From JBGPIT01 sp041485125 (GTDB taxonomy: Bacteria > Desulfobacterota > Binatia > UTPRO1), in contig JBGPIT010000324.1 in assembly GCA_041485125.1 (NCBI GenBank), positions 1 to 5,785 on the forward strand: a stretch of DNA of 5,785 nt, given 5' to 3'. Made by a program: the position numbers and the translations under genes. Each line of letters opens with the position of its first letter. Within the stretch, counting starts at the first letter, position 1. Shown one piece after another: positions 5,230 through 5,785 of this stretch. The notes beneath the pieces were generated by a model. The model searched no databases. It was not told the DNA's origin and worked only from the letters and a program-made list of their open reading frames with translations.

Positions 5230-5785
<556 letters not shown>

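Overview
This is a GC-rich bacterial chromosome segment. It is dominated by a minus-strand housekeeping operon, read from high to low coordinates: ffh (4704-3358), rpsP (3335-3054), khpA (3057-2821), rimM (2719-2144), trmD (2141-1449), a SPOUT-fold RNA methyltransferase of the Methyltrn_RNA_4 type (1448-867) and rplS (870-520). The genes overlap or abut at rpsP/khpA, trmD/methyltransferase and methyltransferase/rplS. A sigma70-like promoter (TTGACT-16-TATACC) lies just upstream of ffh. An uncharacterised SPOUT protein between trmD and rplS, together with the GC content, suggests a deltaproteobacterial-type lineage (Myxococcota, Desulfobacterota or a related uncultured phylum). That assignment is inference from gene order and general protein character only.

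At the right edge is the C-terminal third of groEL (minus strand, 5785-5230), ending in the usual Gly-Gly-Met tail and followed by a clear Rho-independent terminator (5188-5147). Between this terminator and the ffh promoter lies a 63-codon remnant of a response-regulator receiver domain (5107-4916). It appears to join the start of the domain directly to its last helix, so the phosphoacceptor region is missing. A perfect 9-bp inverted repeat sits just upstream of it.

At the left edge the plus strand carries the last 46 codons of a bactofilin-like protein, convergent with rplS. The 376-nt gap between them (144-519) holds no convincing gene. It contains a long imperfect inverted repeat (169-318) and a second pair of alternative hairpins (448-485).

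The operon genes work together in protein synthesis and export. Ffh is the SRP GTPase, S16 and L19 are ribosomal proteins, RimM assists 30S maturation, TrmD makes m1G37 in tRNA, KhpA is a small KH-domain RNA binder, and the extra SPOUT protein probably methylates an RNA not yet known. I see no phage, mobile element, CRISPR array or defence system. The points most worth a second look are the internally deleted receiver, the structured convergent intergenic region, and Asp-to-Glu changes at normally conserved positions of TrmD and Ffh.
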